Below are positions 22,688 to 32,446 of a DNA stretch of 64,000 bases, piece by piece (position 1 is the stretch's first letter; each line of letters starts with the position of its first letter). This DNA comes from Roridomyces roridus (Eukaryota; Basidiomycota; Agaricomycetes; Agaricales; Mycenaceae). Under the pieces are notes generated by a model. That model was not told the DNA's origin, ran no database searches, and worked only from the letters and a program-made list of their open reading frames with translations. The position numbers were made by a program, and so were the translations under genes. The stretch lies in contig JARKIF010000164.1 of the NCBI GenBank assembly GCA_029378245.1, positions 1-64,000 on the forward strand, written 5' to 3'.

Positions 22688-23364
22688 TTATTTGACCTCC
22701 TTCCCATTCACCCACCTCCCCTTCTCCTCACTCTTAACGACCTCCCAAATATCCCGATTCCTTACTCGGAAACAATCACCCTCCTCGATTGCCTCCCATT
22801 TGTTGTGCAGAGGGAAGGCATGGAGTAGGTCGCGGAGAGCTTCCTTCTCGTTGCTGGCTTTGGCGTCTGTTTCCTCCAATTGCAACGGCCACGGTTTGTG
22901 CAATGGCAGAACTATAGTTCGGAGTGGGTCACCCTCCTCCGCCGCGTCCAACCGCCACAATTCCACTTCCTCCTCATCCACATCCACATTGATTTCGACG
23001 GTTGAATGCTCAACCTCTTCGCCGTCAGTCATGCTCATTGGCATGTCCGAATCTTGTCGCTGCTGAGTGCGTTTTAACCAGTCCTCCACAGAATTCCAAT
23101 GACCCCGTTATCTCCCTCGTCTGTACCACGGAAACGCGGATCGCTGGTGCTGACTGCACGTAAAAGTCCTCGTGGCTGCGGGTGTGGGCTGGGAAGGATG
23201 ACCGCGGCCAAGTGAGCATCGGCACCAGCTCCTTGGGGGATGTCGCCCAACGGAGTGGCGTTGGGAATCAATCGTATGGACGTGGTGGCAGCGATGGAGC
23301 TCTGCTGAGTCTGCTCGCTGTTCGCGTTCGCTTTTGCGTACTGGGCACGCGTCACGGCGGGCAT
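22688..23364 (-). CDS. hypothetical acidic protein
   Basis: Two open stretches on the minus strand look coding. The first runs from ATG 23364 (MPAVTRAQYAK) to about 23110. The second runs to the stop at 22688 and is acidic, ending in FRVRNRDIWEVVKSEEKGRW. A short intron must join them near 23060-23120, but the exact sites are unclear because the available donors are weak. No domain recognised. Confidence 0.4.
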
Positions 23365-24352
23365 TTGAAGGGATTTGGCGCGAATCTCGATGTGAGGGGT
23401 CGGGCGAAGCTTGATGAGAGGCGTTCGTTCCCTTTTGTATTCACTGGTGCGCTTTGTATTCACTGCGCTTTGACTCTTTGTTCTCAAGTGGCATCTTTGA
23501 CTTTCATTCAAAGCATTCTAAAAAGCTTCCGAAAAGCCATCAAATATTGTCAAAGTACGGCGGCGATCTAAGCAATTCTCATCTCTGAATTTAATGTCGT
23601 TCAATTGCTAACTCGGAAACGCTGGCGCAGCCAGCAGATGACCTTGCTTGTCTTGGCATAAAATCATGACATCGCTCAAATATCGCTTCAACTCAAAGGA
23701 CAAGCTTGAAAAAGTATGAGCGAGGGGTGATGATTTCTCCAATGAACATTGTAGGCCATAGGCACGGTGCGATGGGTGAGCTTCTGTCGGAACGTCTGGA
23801 GACTGTCCCCATGTTTGCTTACTCTACGGGAAAAAAAGATCAGTGAACGAGTGAGAATGTGACACGAAGAATCGCCTGCCATTGGAATTTGGAAACCTCG
23901 CCGGATTTCCTCAGCTCGGCAAGTTCATCATCGCCCATCCGCTTTGGCATCGGCCCGTGGCCCGTGGGGTCGACCCTTGGCATCAACCAAGCATCAACCA
24001 TTGTTGAACAATGACAGTGGCACGAAACCAGCGGATACAGCTTTTCAAGTCGAACAAAAGAAACAATAGACCCAAAAGAATAAGCACCAAGCACATCAAG
24101 GGATCATGATGGCCATCACAAAAAGGTTGATAAGGTGATTAATGGGTGAGAGGAAGACCTTGACAAGCAAGGTAATGACAGGCATTTCGGCGGTACCTTC
24201 AATGGTTTGTGCCCACTTCCTTATAATCTCCGAATTTTGCCAATCACACCCTGATTCAAGACTACGCGAGTGCCTCCGCTGGCTCATTCGAATCGTAAAG
24301 ACCATGATTTCAATAAATCTCCGGAGAATTACATCTCTTTGATTCGCTCCAT
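23365..24352. other. intergenic, no supported gene
   Basis: Contains a 42-codon minus-strand frame ending near 23880 with no domain. At 24237-24300 is a 65-bp stretch that recurs near 32083-32147, part of the flank duplicated with the hydrolase genes. Confidence 0.45.
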
Positions 24353-24490
24353 TCACGCCTGGGGCGCCCCATCCAAAATCCACCTCAAACCCTCCCGATA
24401 CTCCCTCTCCCACCGCTTCGCCGCGGAAATGTCGGGAAAGCCGTAGTTGAACCCATGAGGAACGCCGGGGTAAGTATGCACCCTGGTCTT

Positions 24491-24765
24491 TGTCAAAAGT
24501 TGATTATCATCCGCCCCGGGCCTTCACACCCGGCTTCTCCACTTCCTTACCCACGTCCATGCCATCGACACGTGTCCCTCAGTCTTTTGTCTCTTACGAC
24601 GACTGAGGGGTACGTGCCTTTATCTCTTTCTTATGTATCTAGCATACTTACGAGTGTCTATGTAGTCTGCGCATTGCCGCGCTATCTAGGTACTTAATAT
24701 CTCAGTCTTTTGTCTCTTACGACGACTGAGGGTCTGCGCATTGCCGCGCTATCTAGCTTCTGACA
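24491..24765 (+). repeat. 5' LTR of the Copia element
   Basis: 275 bp, TG...CA. It contains two copies of a hairpin (CTCAGTC...GACTGAG), near 24578-24608 and 24702-24731, and two copies of GTCTGCGCATTGCCGCGC. Confidence 0.95.
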
Positions 24766-24780
24766 GGTTATGGGCCCCGG
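24766..24780 (+). promoter_or_regulatory. primer-binding site, half-tRNA type
   Basis: GGTTATGGGCCC directly follows the LTR. It is complementary, with one mismatch, to the anticodon stem-loop of initiator tRNA-Met rather than to a tRNA 3' end. Copia and yeast Ty5 are known to prime from such a half-tRNA. Confidence 0.6.
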
Positions 24781-24909
24781 TGCTTTCTAGCTGCCGGACT
24801 ACCTCTCAAGCACCCTCAGGCTTTCAAGACTCAAGTGCTCCTTGCAGGACACACTACTCCCTCTCCCCCACATCCTACACACCTACTCGCACTCTTATCG
24901 ATAACTATC

Positions 24910-27900
24910 ATGGCTTCCCGTGATAAGGATCAGACGGCGCTCCGCACCGCGCGTGACTGGCCTGACTGGGAAATCCAGGTAGAGTCGGAGCTCCGCGAGA
25001 AGGGCTTATGGTCTGTTGTACAACATGGCCAACCCCCTGCTGCTGCTGCCACTGCCAGTACTGCTAGCACTACTCTCACAGTCCCGCTCCGTGACACCTT
25101 CGAGGAGAGGGACAGTCGTGCCCTTGGTCATATCCGTCTTCGTCTAGCCAAATCCCTCATCCCAAAGTACAAGACCCATACAGCGTCCAAAGCTCTGTGG
25201 GATGCTCTCAAGGGGGATTTTTCCAAAGCAAACAAAACAGAGATAGCTTTCAGCACACTTTTACAGCTGCAGAAGTTGAAACTTCGTTTGGAGGAGGGAC
25301 AGGACAATGTGACTCTAACGGTCATGGACAAGCACCTCGAGCGGTTCAGAAACATGCTCGACCGGCTTGACTCCCTTGGATACTCCTTGGATGCAGACTT
25401 GCAGCCTTTACAGCTTCTCCTCACTCTTCCAGACACTGTGACTTTCAAAGCTCTCAAATCCTCTATCACTGGCTCTGTAGCTGCTGGAGCCAAACTGGCT
25501 CTGGATGATGTTGAAACCAAGCTTCTAGCCCACGCAGATCCCATCGAGGAAAATTCTAGTGATTCAGACACCACCTCTGCTAAAGCCAATGCAGCCTCGG
25601 AATGTTACTGTGTGTTCCACAAATCAAACACACATAACACAGCCGATTGCCATGCTATCAAGGCAGCAGAGAGGAATCGAAAGGAACAGGGCAAACAGAA
25701 GCGTGGGAAGAGCAAGGCTAAAGCCAGGGATGAGCAGGCTAATCCAGCAAATGATGGGGAATCGGATTCAGACAATGAAGCAAACATAGCTTATGTTTCC
25801 TCTGCTCTATACAAGAAGATTTCTGCTTATGTTGCACGTGACTCAAATGGCCATCTTCAGGTCAAGGACTCTACTGGCCGCCGTTATGTTCTCATTGACT
25901 CTGGTGCTTCCTGCACAATGACTGGGAATGTGAAATACTTCGACATGTCCTCTCTACGCCGTCTTGATCCTCCAAGAAATGTACGCCTTGGTGATAATTC
26001 TTCATGCGAAGCTATTGCAACAGGTACCATGCGTCTATCCTGCAAAACCAAACGTGGAATGGTTGAACTTTCAATTGAAAATGCACTTTTGGTCCCAGCA
26101 TTCACAGTTACTCTGATTTCAGTCCACCAACTGGCTGCAAAGAAACTTGGCTCTCATTTTGTAGGAAACCACTGCACTGTTGAGCATGATGAGACCAAGG
26201 ACATTGCCCTGGAAGCCACACATAAGCATGGTCTCTACCGTGTACAGTGTGAGCCCCTCGGAACTGACCCAAGGGCGCTGCATGCCATAGACATCAATGA
26301 CTTGCATAGGAGATTAGGGCATACAAATTTCGAGAGCCTTCGTCATATGTTCCGAAGTCGTCAACTACCAGGAATCACTTCACTCACAGGGGTCCCAGAA
26401 TTTTGCGAACCTTGTGCTTTGGGGAAAATGAAGAAATTGCCTTTTGAGCGTAGCAGAACTGTTGCACGTGGACCTCTAGATATTATTTCAACAGATGTCG
26501 GAGGACCTGTCAGTCCCCAAAGTGTGAACGGCTATCACTATTGGATTGTGATTGTGGACCATGCTACATCATTGCCCTGGGTTCTCTTTGCTCGCAAGAA
26601 GTCCCAAGTTTATAAAAAACTCAAGGAGTGGCGTCACTTTGTAGAGCGGCATTTTCAAACACACATAGGACACTGGGAATTCTGTGCTGGATGGAACCGT
26701 TTCACTAGAACTGATGGTGGGGGCGAATTTACATCGAAAGAAATGGAGGATGATTTTCGTCAACGTGGTATCATACATGAAACCACTGCCCCATACACAG
26801 AAGAGCAGAACGGCATGGCTGAGCGAATGAATCAAACTCTTGTTACTCGCTCTATTACCAATCTAGCTGCTTCCCATCTCCCACGAAAATATTGGGACCT
26901 TGCAATGTCTCATGCTGTCTACACTGTTGCTCGTTCTCCTGCCAGTGCACAGAATGGGAAAACTCCCTATGAAAGTGCCTATGATCGTCCTGTGAATATG
27001 AATCACATGCATCCATTTGGTTGCCCAGCCTATCCTCTTGTCCCAAAGAAGAAACGCAAAGGCAAATTTGCAAATCATGCCAAGCGTACCGTCTTCATTG
27101 CATATCATGAAGGAAAAGCCGCATATGATCTCTTGGATCTTGACAGCGGAAAAATTATCACTGCTAGACATGTCAAATTCAATGAGAGCTCACCTGCTCC
27201 TCAGGAAGTTCAAGATCCCTCTGAACCATGCCTGCAGCATACAGCAGATTTCGAGACCTTTGCCCAGGGTCTCAAACAAAGTAACACCCCTTACTTTGAC
27301 ACTGATGATTCTGATGAAATTGTCGAAATTCCTGTAGCTCCAGGAAATATGCAATCATCAATCTCAGTGGGGGTACCTCAGACTTCTTCCCCAGTGGGGG
27401 CTTCAGATTCTCAGTCCGTGAAACAGGAATCAATCTCTGCACCATCCGGGCCACCATTGCGCCGAGTTGGTGGTGTACGACTTGATCCTCCACGCTCAGA
27501 AACTCATCCTAGACCACAACCTTCTCTGCCAGATGTCCCTCAGTTACTTCCCAGACGTACAAGTCGAGAGCGCACTGCGGCTACTCACCCAAATGCCGTC
27601 TATGAGCAAGCAGCTGCAAAGCCACAGCAACTTCGGTCCAAACCAGCATCAACCCCAGAACAGGAAACAGATGCTCAGTCTCCCTCTACTCCACCTCAGC
27701 CCCAACATCTTGAATTGATTGAGGAAGAGGACGGAACATATGTTGTGGTTGATCCTGAAGACATAGAGTTCTTTGCTGGCTTAGCTCGTGATGGTGTTGA
27801 TTCCCACATCCCCAAAAGCTGGGATGAGGCGATGAATGGACCTGATGCGGATAAATGGCAGGCTGGACTGGATGAAGAACTAGCGAGCTTCATTGCAAAC

Positions 27901-29412
27901 AAAGTCTATGAATTGGTTTCCATTCCAGAAGGTGTCACCCCAATAACATCTAAGCCAGTGTTGAAAGTCAAATTCAATGCGGCTGGAGAGATTGAGCGCT
28001 ACAAAGTTCGAATTGTTGCTCGAGGCTTCACTCAGCGTGCAGGCATAGATTACCAAGAGGTTTTTGCCCCTGTGGCAAATTTGGAATCTATTCGCATCAT
28101 TTGTGCACTAGCAGCTAAGTATGACTTGGAGCTTGATCAAATGGATGTTTCAACCGCCTATCTCAACGGTGAGCTTGAAGAGGATGTCTACATGATGCCT
28201 CCATCCTGCGTCTCAATCACCTCGGGTTACTGCTGGAAGCTAAATCGTTCTGTATATGGTTTACACCAGTCTGGACGTGCCTGGAACCGGACTCTGGACA
28301 AAACTCTTCGCCAGATGAATTTTACTCGCTGTTCCTCTGAAACCTGCCTCTACGTCTACAAAGAAGGCAAACAGCTCTGCTTCTTAGTTGTCTACGTTGA
28401 TGATCTCCTTCTTGCTGGTACTTCACGCCAGTTCATGGATCGTATCAAGGAGAAACTCAGGCAATCATACAAAATGCGAGACTTGGGCCCTGCAAAGCAA
28501 ATCCTGGGATTGAACATCCATCGGGATCGCAAGAAGCGTACACTTTCACTCTCTCAACACCAGTATATTGACTCTGTCTTGGCGCGATGTGGAATGTCTG
28601 ACTGTGACCCCGTCAGAACACCTATGGCTACCAATACCAACACCTCTGAGACTGACCCAGATAATGACCGCACAGTTACACACATGTCCTTCTGTGCCGA
28701 TGGTCCTGTCCTCTCATATCAAAGTGTGGTAGGCATGCTCATGTGGGCAATGCTTGGAACCCGTTCTGACCTTGCACATATCACTGGGATGGTTGGACGC
28801 TATAGTGCAAACCCAAAAGCTTGTCACTGGGCTCTTCTCAAACGTGCCCTGCGATATCTCAAGGGCACACGAGACTGGGTTTTACACTACGACGGGTCTG
28901 CTGTTGGTTTAGACATGCATTTCCACGGCTATTCTGATGCTGACTGGAATGGAGATTCAGATACATCCAAATCCACCTCTGGATTTGTGTTCATCTCCAA
29001 CAACGGTGCCATCTCATGGTCCAGTCGACGCCAAAGCATGGTTGCCATGTCCTCCACAGAGAGTGAATACATTGGTCTTGCAAATGCAGGTCAACATCTT
29101 GCATGGTTGCGCTCCTTCTTCGAGGAGATTGGACACAAGCAGGAAAATCCCACAGAACTTCGCTGTGACAATCGAGCTGCTATCATCCTCACCAAGGATC
29201 CTCAATTCCGCGCTAGAACAAAGCATATTCAGCGCAAATATCACTATGTTCGCGATGGTCTCGTCGCAACGGGTGAAGCAATCGTCTTGTGGTATCCCAC
29301 AAATGAAATGGTGGCTGACATTTTCACCAAAGCACTTCCGCACGATAAACATATCAAATTCTGTCGTGCTATGGGGTTACGGCCGGGGTCGAGTGGGGGT
29401 GTCAAAAGTTGA
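24910..29412 (+). CDS. Copia Gag-Pol polyprotein
   Basis: A single 1500-residue frame. Gag of the UBN2 type spans residues 10-230. A Cys/His knuckle (C-x-C-x3-H ... THNTADC) lies near residue 240. The aspartic protease active site IDSGAS is near residue 330. The pre-integrase Cys/His part (HRRLGH ... CEPCALGK) precedes the DDE integrase (STDVGG, RTDGGGEF, EEQNGMAER). Reverse transcriptase carries YVDD near residue 1162. RNase H has SDADW, SSTESEY and CDNRAA. The stop lies 13 bases inside the 3' LTR. Gag and Pol are fused with no frameshift. The ATG at 24910 (MASRDKDQ) is the first in frame after the primer site. Confidence 0.95.
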   Translation: MASRDKDQTALRTARDWPDWEIQVESELREKGLWSVVQHGQPPAAAATASTASTTLTVPLRDTFEERDSRALGHIRLRLAKSLIPKYKTHTASKALWDALKGDFSKANKTEIAFSTLLQLQKLKLRLEEGQDNVTLTVMDKHLERFRNMLDRLDSLGYSLDADLQPLQLLLTLPDTVTFKALKSSITGSVAAGAKLALDDVETKLLAHADPIEENSSDSDTTSAKANAASECYCVFHKSNTHNTADCHAIKAAERNRKEQGKQKRGKSKAKARDEQANPANDGESDSDNEANIAYVSSALYKKISAYVARDSNGHLQVKDSTGRRYVLIDSGASCTMTGNVKYFDMSSLRRLDPPRNVRLGDNSSCEAIATGTMRLSCKTKRGMVELSIENALLVPAFTVTLISVHQLAAKKLGSHFVGNHCTVEHDETKDIALEATHKHGLYRVQCEPLGTDPRALHAIDINDLHRRLGHTNFESLRHMFRSRQLPGITSLTGVPEFCEPCALGKMKKLPFERSRTVARGPLDIISTDVGGPVSPQSVNGYHYWIVIVDHATSLPWVLFARKKSQVYKKLKEWRHFVERHFQTHIGHWEFCAGWNRFTRTDGGGEFTSKEMEDDFRQRGIIHETTAPYTEEQNGMAERMNQTLVTRSITNLAASHLPRKYWDLAMSHAVYTVARSPASAQNGKTPYESAYDRPVNMNHMHPFGCPAYPLVPKKKRKGKFANHAKRTVFIAYHEGKAAYDLLDLDSGKIITARHVKFNESSPAPQEVQDPSEPCLQHTADFETFAQGLKQSNTPYFDTDDSDEIVEIPVAPGNMQSSISVGVPQTSSPVGASDSQSVKQESISAPSGPPLRRVGGVRLDPPRSETHPRPQPSLPDVPQLLPRRTSRERTAATHPNAVYEQAAAKPQQLRSKPASTPEQETDAQSPSTPPQPQHLELIEEEDGTYVVVDPEDIEFFAGLARDGVDSHIPKSWDEAMNGPDADKWQAGLDEELASFIANKVYELVSIPEGVTPITSKPVLKVKFNAAGEIERYKVRIVARGFTQRAGIDYQEVFAPVANLESIRIICALAAKYDLELDQMDVSTAYLNGELEEDVYMMPPSCVSITSGYCWKLNRSVYGLHQSGRAWNRTLDKTLRQMNFTRCSSETCLYVYKEGKQLCFLVVYVDDLLLAGTSRQFMDRIKEKLRQSYKMRDLGPAKQILGLNIHRDRKKRTLSLSQHQYIDSVLARCGMSDCDPVRTPMATNTNTSETDPDNDRTVTHMSFCADGPVLSYQSVVGMLMWAMLGTRSDLAHITGMVGRYSANPKACHWALLKRALRYLKGTRDWVLHYDGSAVGLDMHFHGYSDADWNGDSDTSKSTSGFVFISNNGAISWSSRRQSMVAMSSTESEYIGLANAGQHLAWLRSFFEEIGHKQENPTELRCDNRAAIILTKDPQFRARTKHIQRKYHYVRDGLVATGEAIVLWYPTNEMVADIFTKALPHDKHIKFCRAMGLRPGSSGGVKS

Positions 29413-29674
29413 TTATCATCCGCCCCGGGCCTTCACACCCGGCTTCTCCACTTCCTTACCCACGTCCATGCCATCGACACGTGTCCCTCAGTCTTTTGTC
29501 TCTTACGACGACTGAGGGGTACGTGCCTTTATCTCTTTCTTATGTATCTAGCATACTTACGAGTGTCTATGTAGTCTGCGCATTGCCGCGCTATCTAGGT
29601 ACTTAATATCTCAGTCTTTTGTCTCTTACGACGACTGAGGGTCTGCGCATTGCCGCGCTATCTAGCTTCTGACA
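29400..29674 (+). repeat. 3' LTR of the Copia element
   Basis: Same 275 bp as the 5' LTR with no visible difference. The polyprotein stop codon (29410-29412) is inside it. Confidence 0.95.
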
Positions 29675-30746
29675 GTCTTCACACCCTCTTTCTTCAAGAT
29701 TTTACCATACAACAGGGCCTCGTCGCGTAGGGGATCCAGACCGCAAATTTGGAGCACAGCTGGTGGGAGGCCGGCATGTACAGGATGCAGGAAGGGCGAG
29801 ACATCCGGGGAGCTGGGGGAGCCGCCGAGTTGTTCTATCATAGTTTTAGTGGGAGGAGTGAGAGAGTGAGCACGGAGAACACACTATATAACCAATGAAT
29901 GTCTGCTGCCGGAAGGCCAGTGGCGAATTCGTTCTGCTTGAAGGAGAATAGTGAGCCTTTGTACCTTTTGGACCATGTCAATCAACAATTCTAACAGAGC
30001 AAACAGTATGTACTCACTCATCCGGAACGGCCTCAGGATGACACAACGCTGGAATTTGCAGGATTTGCCCTGTGATCGGGCTCCCCTGGAACCACGGATC
30101 GTCTCGCGCACGGTGCGCAAGCACAGCAGTGAGGTGCCCACCCGCCGACAACCCACCAATGAGCAACCCCTTCTTGACGTCGGCAGACAGCAACACCTGG
30201 TTCTCCACCGCCCATTTAATCCCAGCATAACAATCATCCTGGATGATGGGAGTGGGATGCTCGGGCGCAAGCCGATATTCTACGTTGACGATGGAGATTT
30301 GAAGCTCAACGCACAGCTGGCGGAGCTGGTAGTCGTCCATGTCGACGTTGCCGGTCGTCCAGCCGCCGCCGTGAAACCAGACGTAGAGTGGGTACGTCTT
30401 GCCTTCTTCCGATGAGGCGGGGACGAGCGTACGGACGCGAATCTTGCTTGCGGGCGGGCCCGCGACGGCGATTTCTTCGTCCTTGACGATGTATTCGGAT
30501 TCTATCTTTCAAGTGAAATTGTATTCCACTGGCTGAAACTCAAGACGCACCCTTGGGCAACCCAACACCATAATTTTTCTTGGAAATCGCAATCAGCCCA
30601 TCCTCAAACTGTTTCCGTCGCAGTCCCATATCAGTCTTGGAGCGCGGAGGCAGGGATTCGATGAACTCGATGAAAGGCGCAAATTCCGGGTCGGGAACGG
30701 CGAGGTGGCCGTGTTCCCCGAATTCCAAGCTGGTTTCCACCGCCAT

Positions 30747-31804
30747 GGCTTAGTGTCTATGGGGCACGGCAAGGTGGTGCGCGCGGGCAGTCAATTTATA
30801 CATAGATGGTGTGAGAAGTCTGACCAAGACCTCGGGCCCGGGGTACGTTACAACCGAGTAAGTCCTCCCAAAGCCCCCACTCATGTCAAGTACTCCATAT
30901 ATAATTATGAGTCAAGGTGACTCGATGGCCACTACTTGCCCGAGGCATCGCCGAGGCGGCTTGTTCCCGAATGCTTGTATACGTATCCCTAAAGGGCCGT
31001 AAAATATACGCACAAGCGGCGGCAACGCGATCAGAAGGCTGCCGAGACTTCAACTGTGGGAACAATATCAATCGATCAATCATCTCAATCACCTTCTCGA
31101 GCTCTCTGAGTACATAGATCTCAAGTCCCAACGAGTGCAACTTGGAGACTCGGCTCTGAGATGTCTACGCTTGTGAGTCGGTTTTGAAGGACAATTGAAT
31201 GGTCCTTGTAAGTAAGCTTACTCCACTTGCCACTGAGTTCAATCCCCGTTCAACTCGGACCACAGCCTAAAATGTTCCCATGTGGTGGTTTCTTTTTTTC
31301 TCCTCTCACTGTGGACCAGATATAGTCATTCATTTGTTGGAACTTGGAGAAGTCCTCATCAGTCTTTTGACAAAGATCTTGCGACCTTTTTGGGCTTGGC
31401 AGCTTGTGGCACAAGCTCGCAAGGTCAAAGCGAGGGTTAAAATCCCGGAAATGGTTGAAAGTGGGGCTGAAAAAAGGTATTAGTGATGGAGGAGATACAC
31501 TGAGAGGCAATGGAAGCATGTACCAGTCAGATCCAGGGTCGAAGGAAATAAATCTGTGTGGTCCGATGGGAGTCGAACGAGGGACCTTGCGAGTTTCAGG
31601 ACCTGGCTTGTGAGCTTGCGGGCTTGCGCAGATTTGGCGGGCGCTTGCGGGCTTGAATGACCTTGTACAAGGTCACAAGCTAGATGTCAAAAGTCTGATG
31701 CTGTGAGCTTGAGCCCCGGCATGGCACCGGCTCCTTGCTCAATGTTCAACTCTGGCTTCGTTTGCACTTCAACTAACCATGAATGCTCATCCACACTTCC
31801 AAAT
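30747..31804. other. upstream flank and inverted repeats
   Basis: Promoter side of hydrolase copy 1. At 31370-31690 are inverted copies of a GCAAGGTC/GACCTTGC sequence, GCTTGCGGGCTTG repeats and an 18-bp perfect palindrome at 31658-31675. No gene recognised. Confidence 0.45.
31046..31090 (-). promoter_or_regulatory. conserved upstream motif, copy 1
   Basis: The plus strand shows TTCAACTGTGGGAACA, then ATATCAATCGATCAATCA. The motif lies about 300 bases before the start of hydrolase copy 1. The same motif stands upstream of the other two hydrolase genes. Confidence 0.5.
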
Positions 31805-31980
31805 CGGCCCTACCTACGGTGTTCAATACTTAGATTTTATTCGCGCATGGCGCGCCCCGTCCAAAATCCACCCCAAAGCCTCCCGACACACTCCCTCTCC
31901 CACCGCTTCGCAGCGGCAATGTGGGGCAGGAGATAGTTGAATGCGTGAGGGACACCGGGATAAGTATGCACCCTCGTCTT
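31805..31980 (-). pseudogene. hydrolase copy 4, C-terminal fragment
   Basis: Matches the last 130 bases of the hydrolase coding region plus some 3' flank (ending WILDGA then a diverged tail). Homology stops exactly after GTCTT (31976-31980), the same five bases where Copia entered copy 1, and GACA follows. Nothing of the rest of the gene is present. Confidence 0.8.
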
Positions 31981-32446
31981 GACAGTCGCAACGAGTGCAA
32001 CTTGAAGACTTGGTCTCGAGGTCAGTGTTTCGCAATGCTGTTCTTCCTTTTTTCTATTCTTTCAAACTACCGTGTTTGCGTCTGTCGACAATCACACCTG
32101 AATCCCAGGCTACACGCAAGGCTCCACAGACCCGTTCGATTCGGTCTAAGCCCTCAGGTGAATCTTTGCGATGATGTTCTGGCATCTCCCACCGCAAATT
32201 TAAATTCATACATTGTTCATCCTTGGTTAGCTGGAAATTTCAACCTCCAAACTGGATCCTTCTCGTGGGCGGCACGGAAATTTTTGTCAAGGTCAGGCCA
32301 GATGACCCTCCTCCATTCCTCTTGGTCCACATCCCACCCCCGGGCCAAGTACTCATGCACCCTGAGATCCATCGGATAGTGCACAGGCTTGTTGAAGCTG
32401 GGGAGCTTGGGAATTCGTCGGGGAGCCTGTTTTTCCACTTGCGCTA
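31981..32446. other. intergenic
   Basis: Includes repeats of flank sequence: 31987-32025 resembles 31125-31163, and 32083-32147 resembles 24237-24300. No gene seen. Confidence 0.5.

Larger units (their letters stand above)
24491..29674 (+). mobile_element. full-length Ty1/Copia LTR retrotransposon
   Basis: 5184-bp element bounded by 275-bp LTRs that start TG and end CA, and flanked by the 5-bp target duplication GTCTT (24486-24490 and 29675-29679). The LTRs show no difference by eye. It carries one uninterrupted Gag-Pol frame, a primer-binding site after the 5' LTR and a purine-rich tract (29391-29399) before the 3' LTR. Protease-integrase-RT-RNase H order is that of Copia/Pseudoviridae. It is inserted in the last exon of hydrolase copy 1, antisense to that gene. 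It is likely to be young and potentially active. Confidence 0.95.
24353..30746 (-). pseudogene. HSL-type alpha/beta hydrolase, copy 1, split by Copia
   Basis: The same four-exon gene as the copies at 45177 and 47031: exons 30551-30746, 30018-30501, 29885-29964, and a last exon in two parts, 29675-29834 and 24353-24485. A 5.2 kb retrotransposon lies inside the last exon. Apart from that, the reading frame is intact, and the four exon lengths (196, 484, 80 and 293 bases) are exactly those of copy 2. HGGGW and the nucleophile GLSAGG are upstream of the insertion. The catalytic Asp (DPLRDE) is also upstream, while the catalytic His (PHGF) is beyond it, so any truncated product would lack the complete triad. 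The gene was therefore probably functional until a recent insertion. Confidence 0.9.

Noticed and set aside
24096..24413. 105-codon frame and its look-alike at 46825-47091 as a gene family
   Set aside because: They are shadows of the hydrolase 3' ends and flanks in another frame.
31658..31675. 18-bp palindrome TGACCTTGTACAAGGTCA as a receptor binding site
   Set aside because: It resembles nuclear-receptor half-sites, but fungi lack those receptors; treated as part of local inverted repeats.
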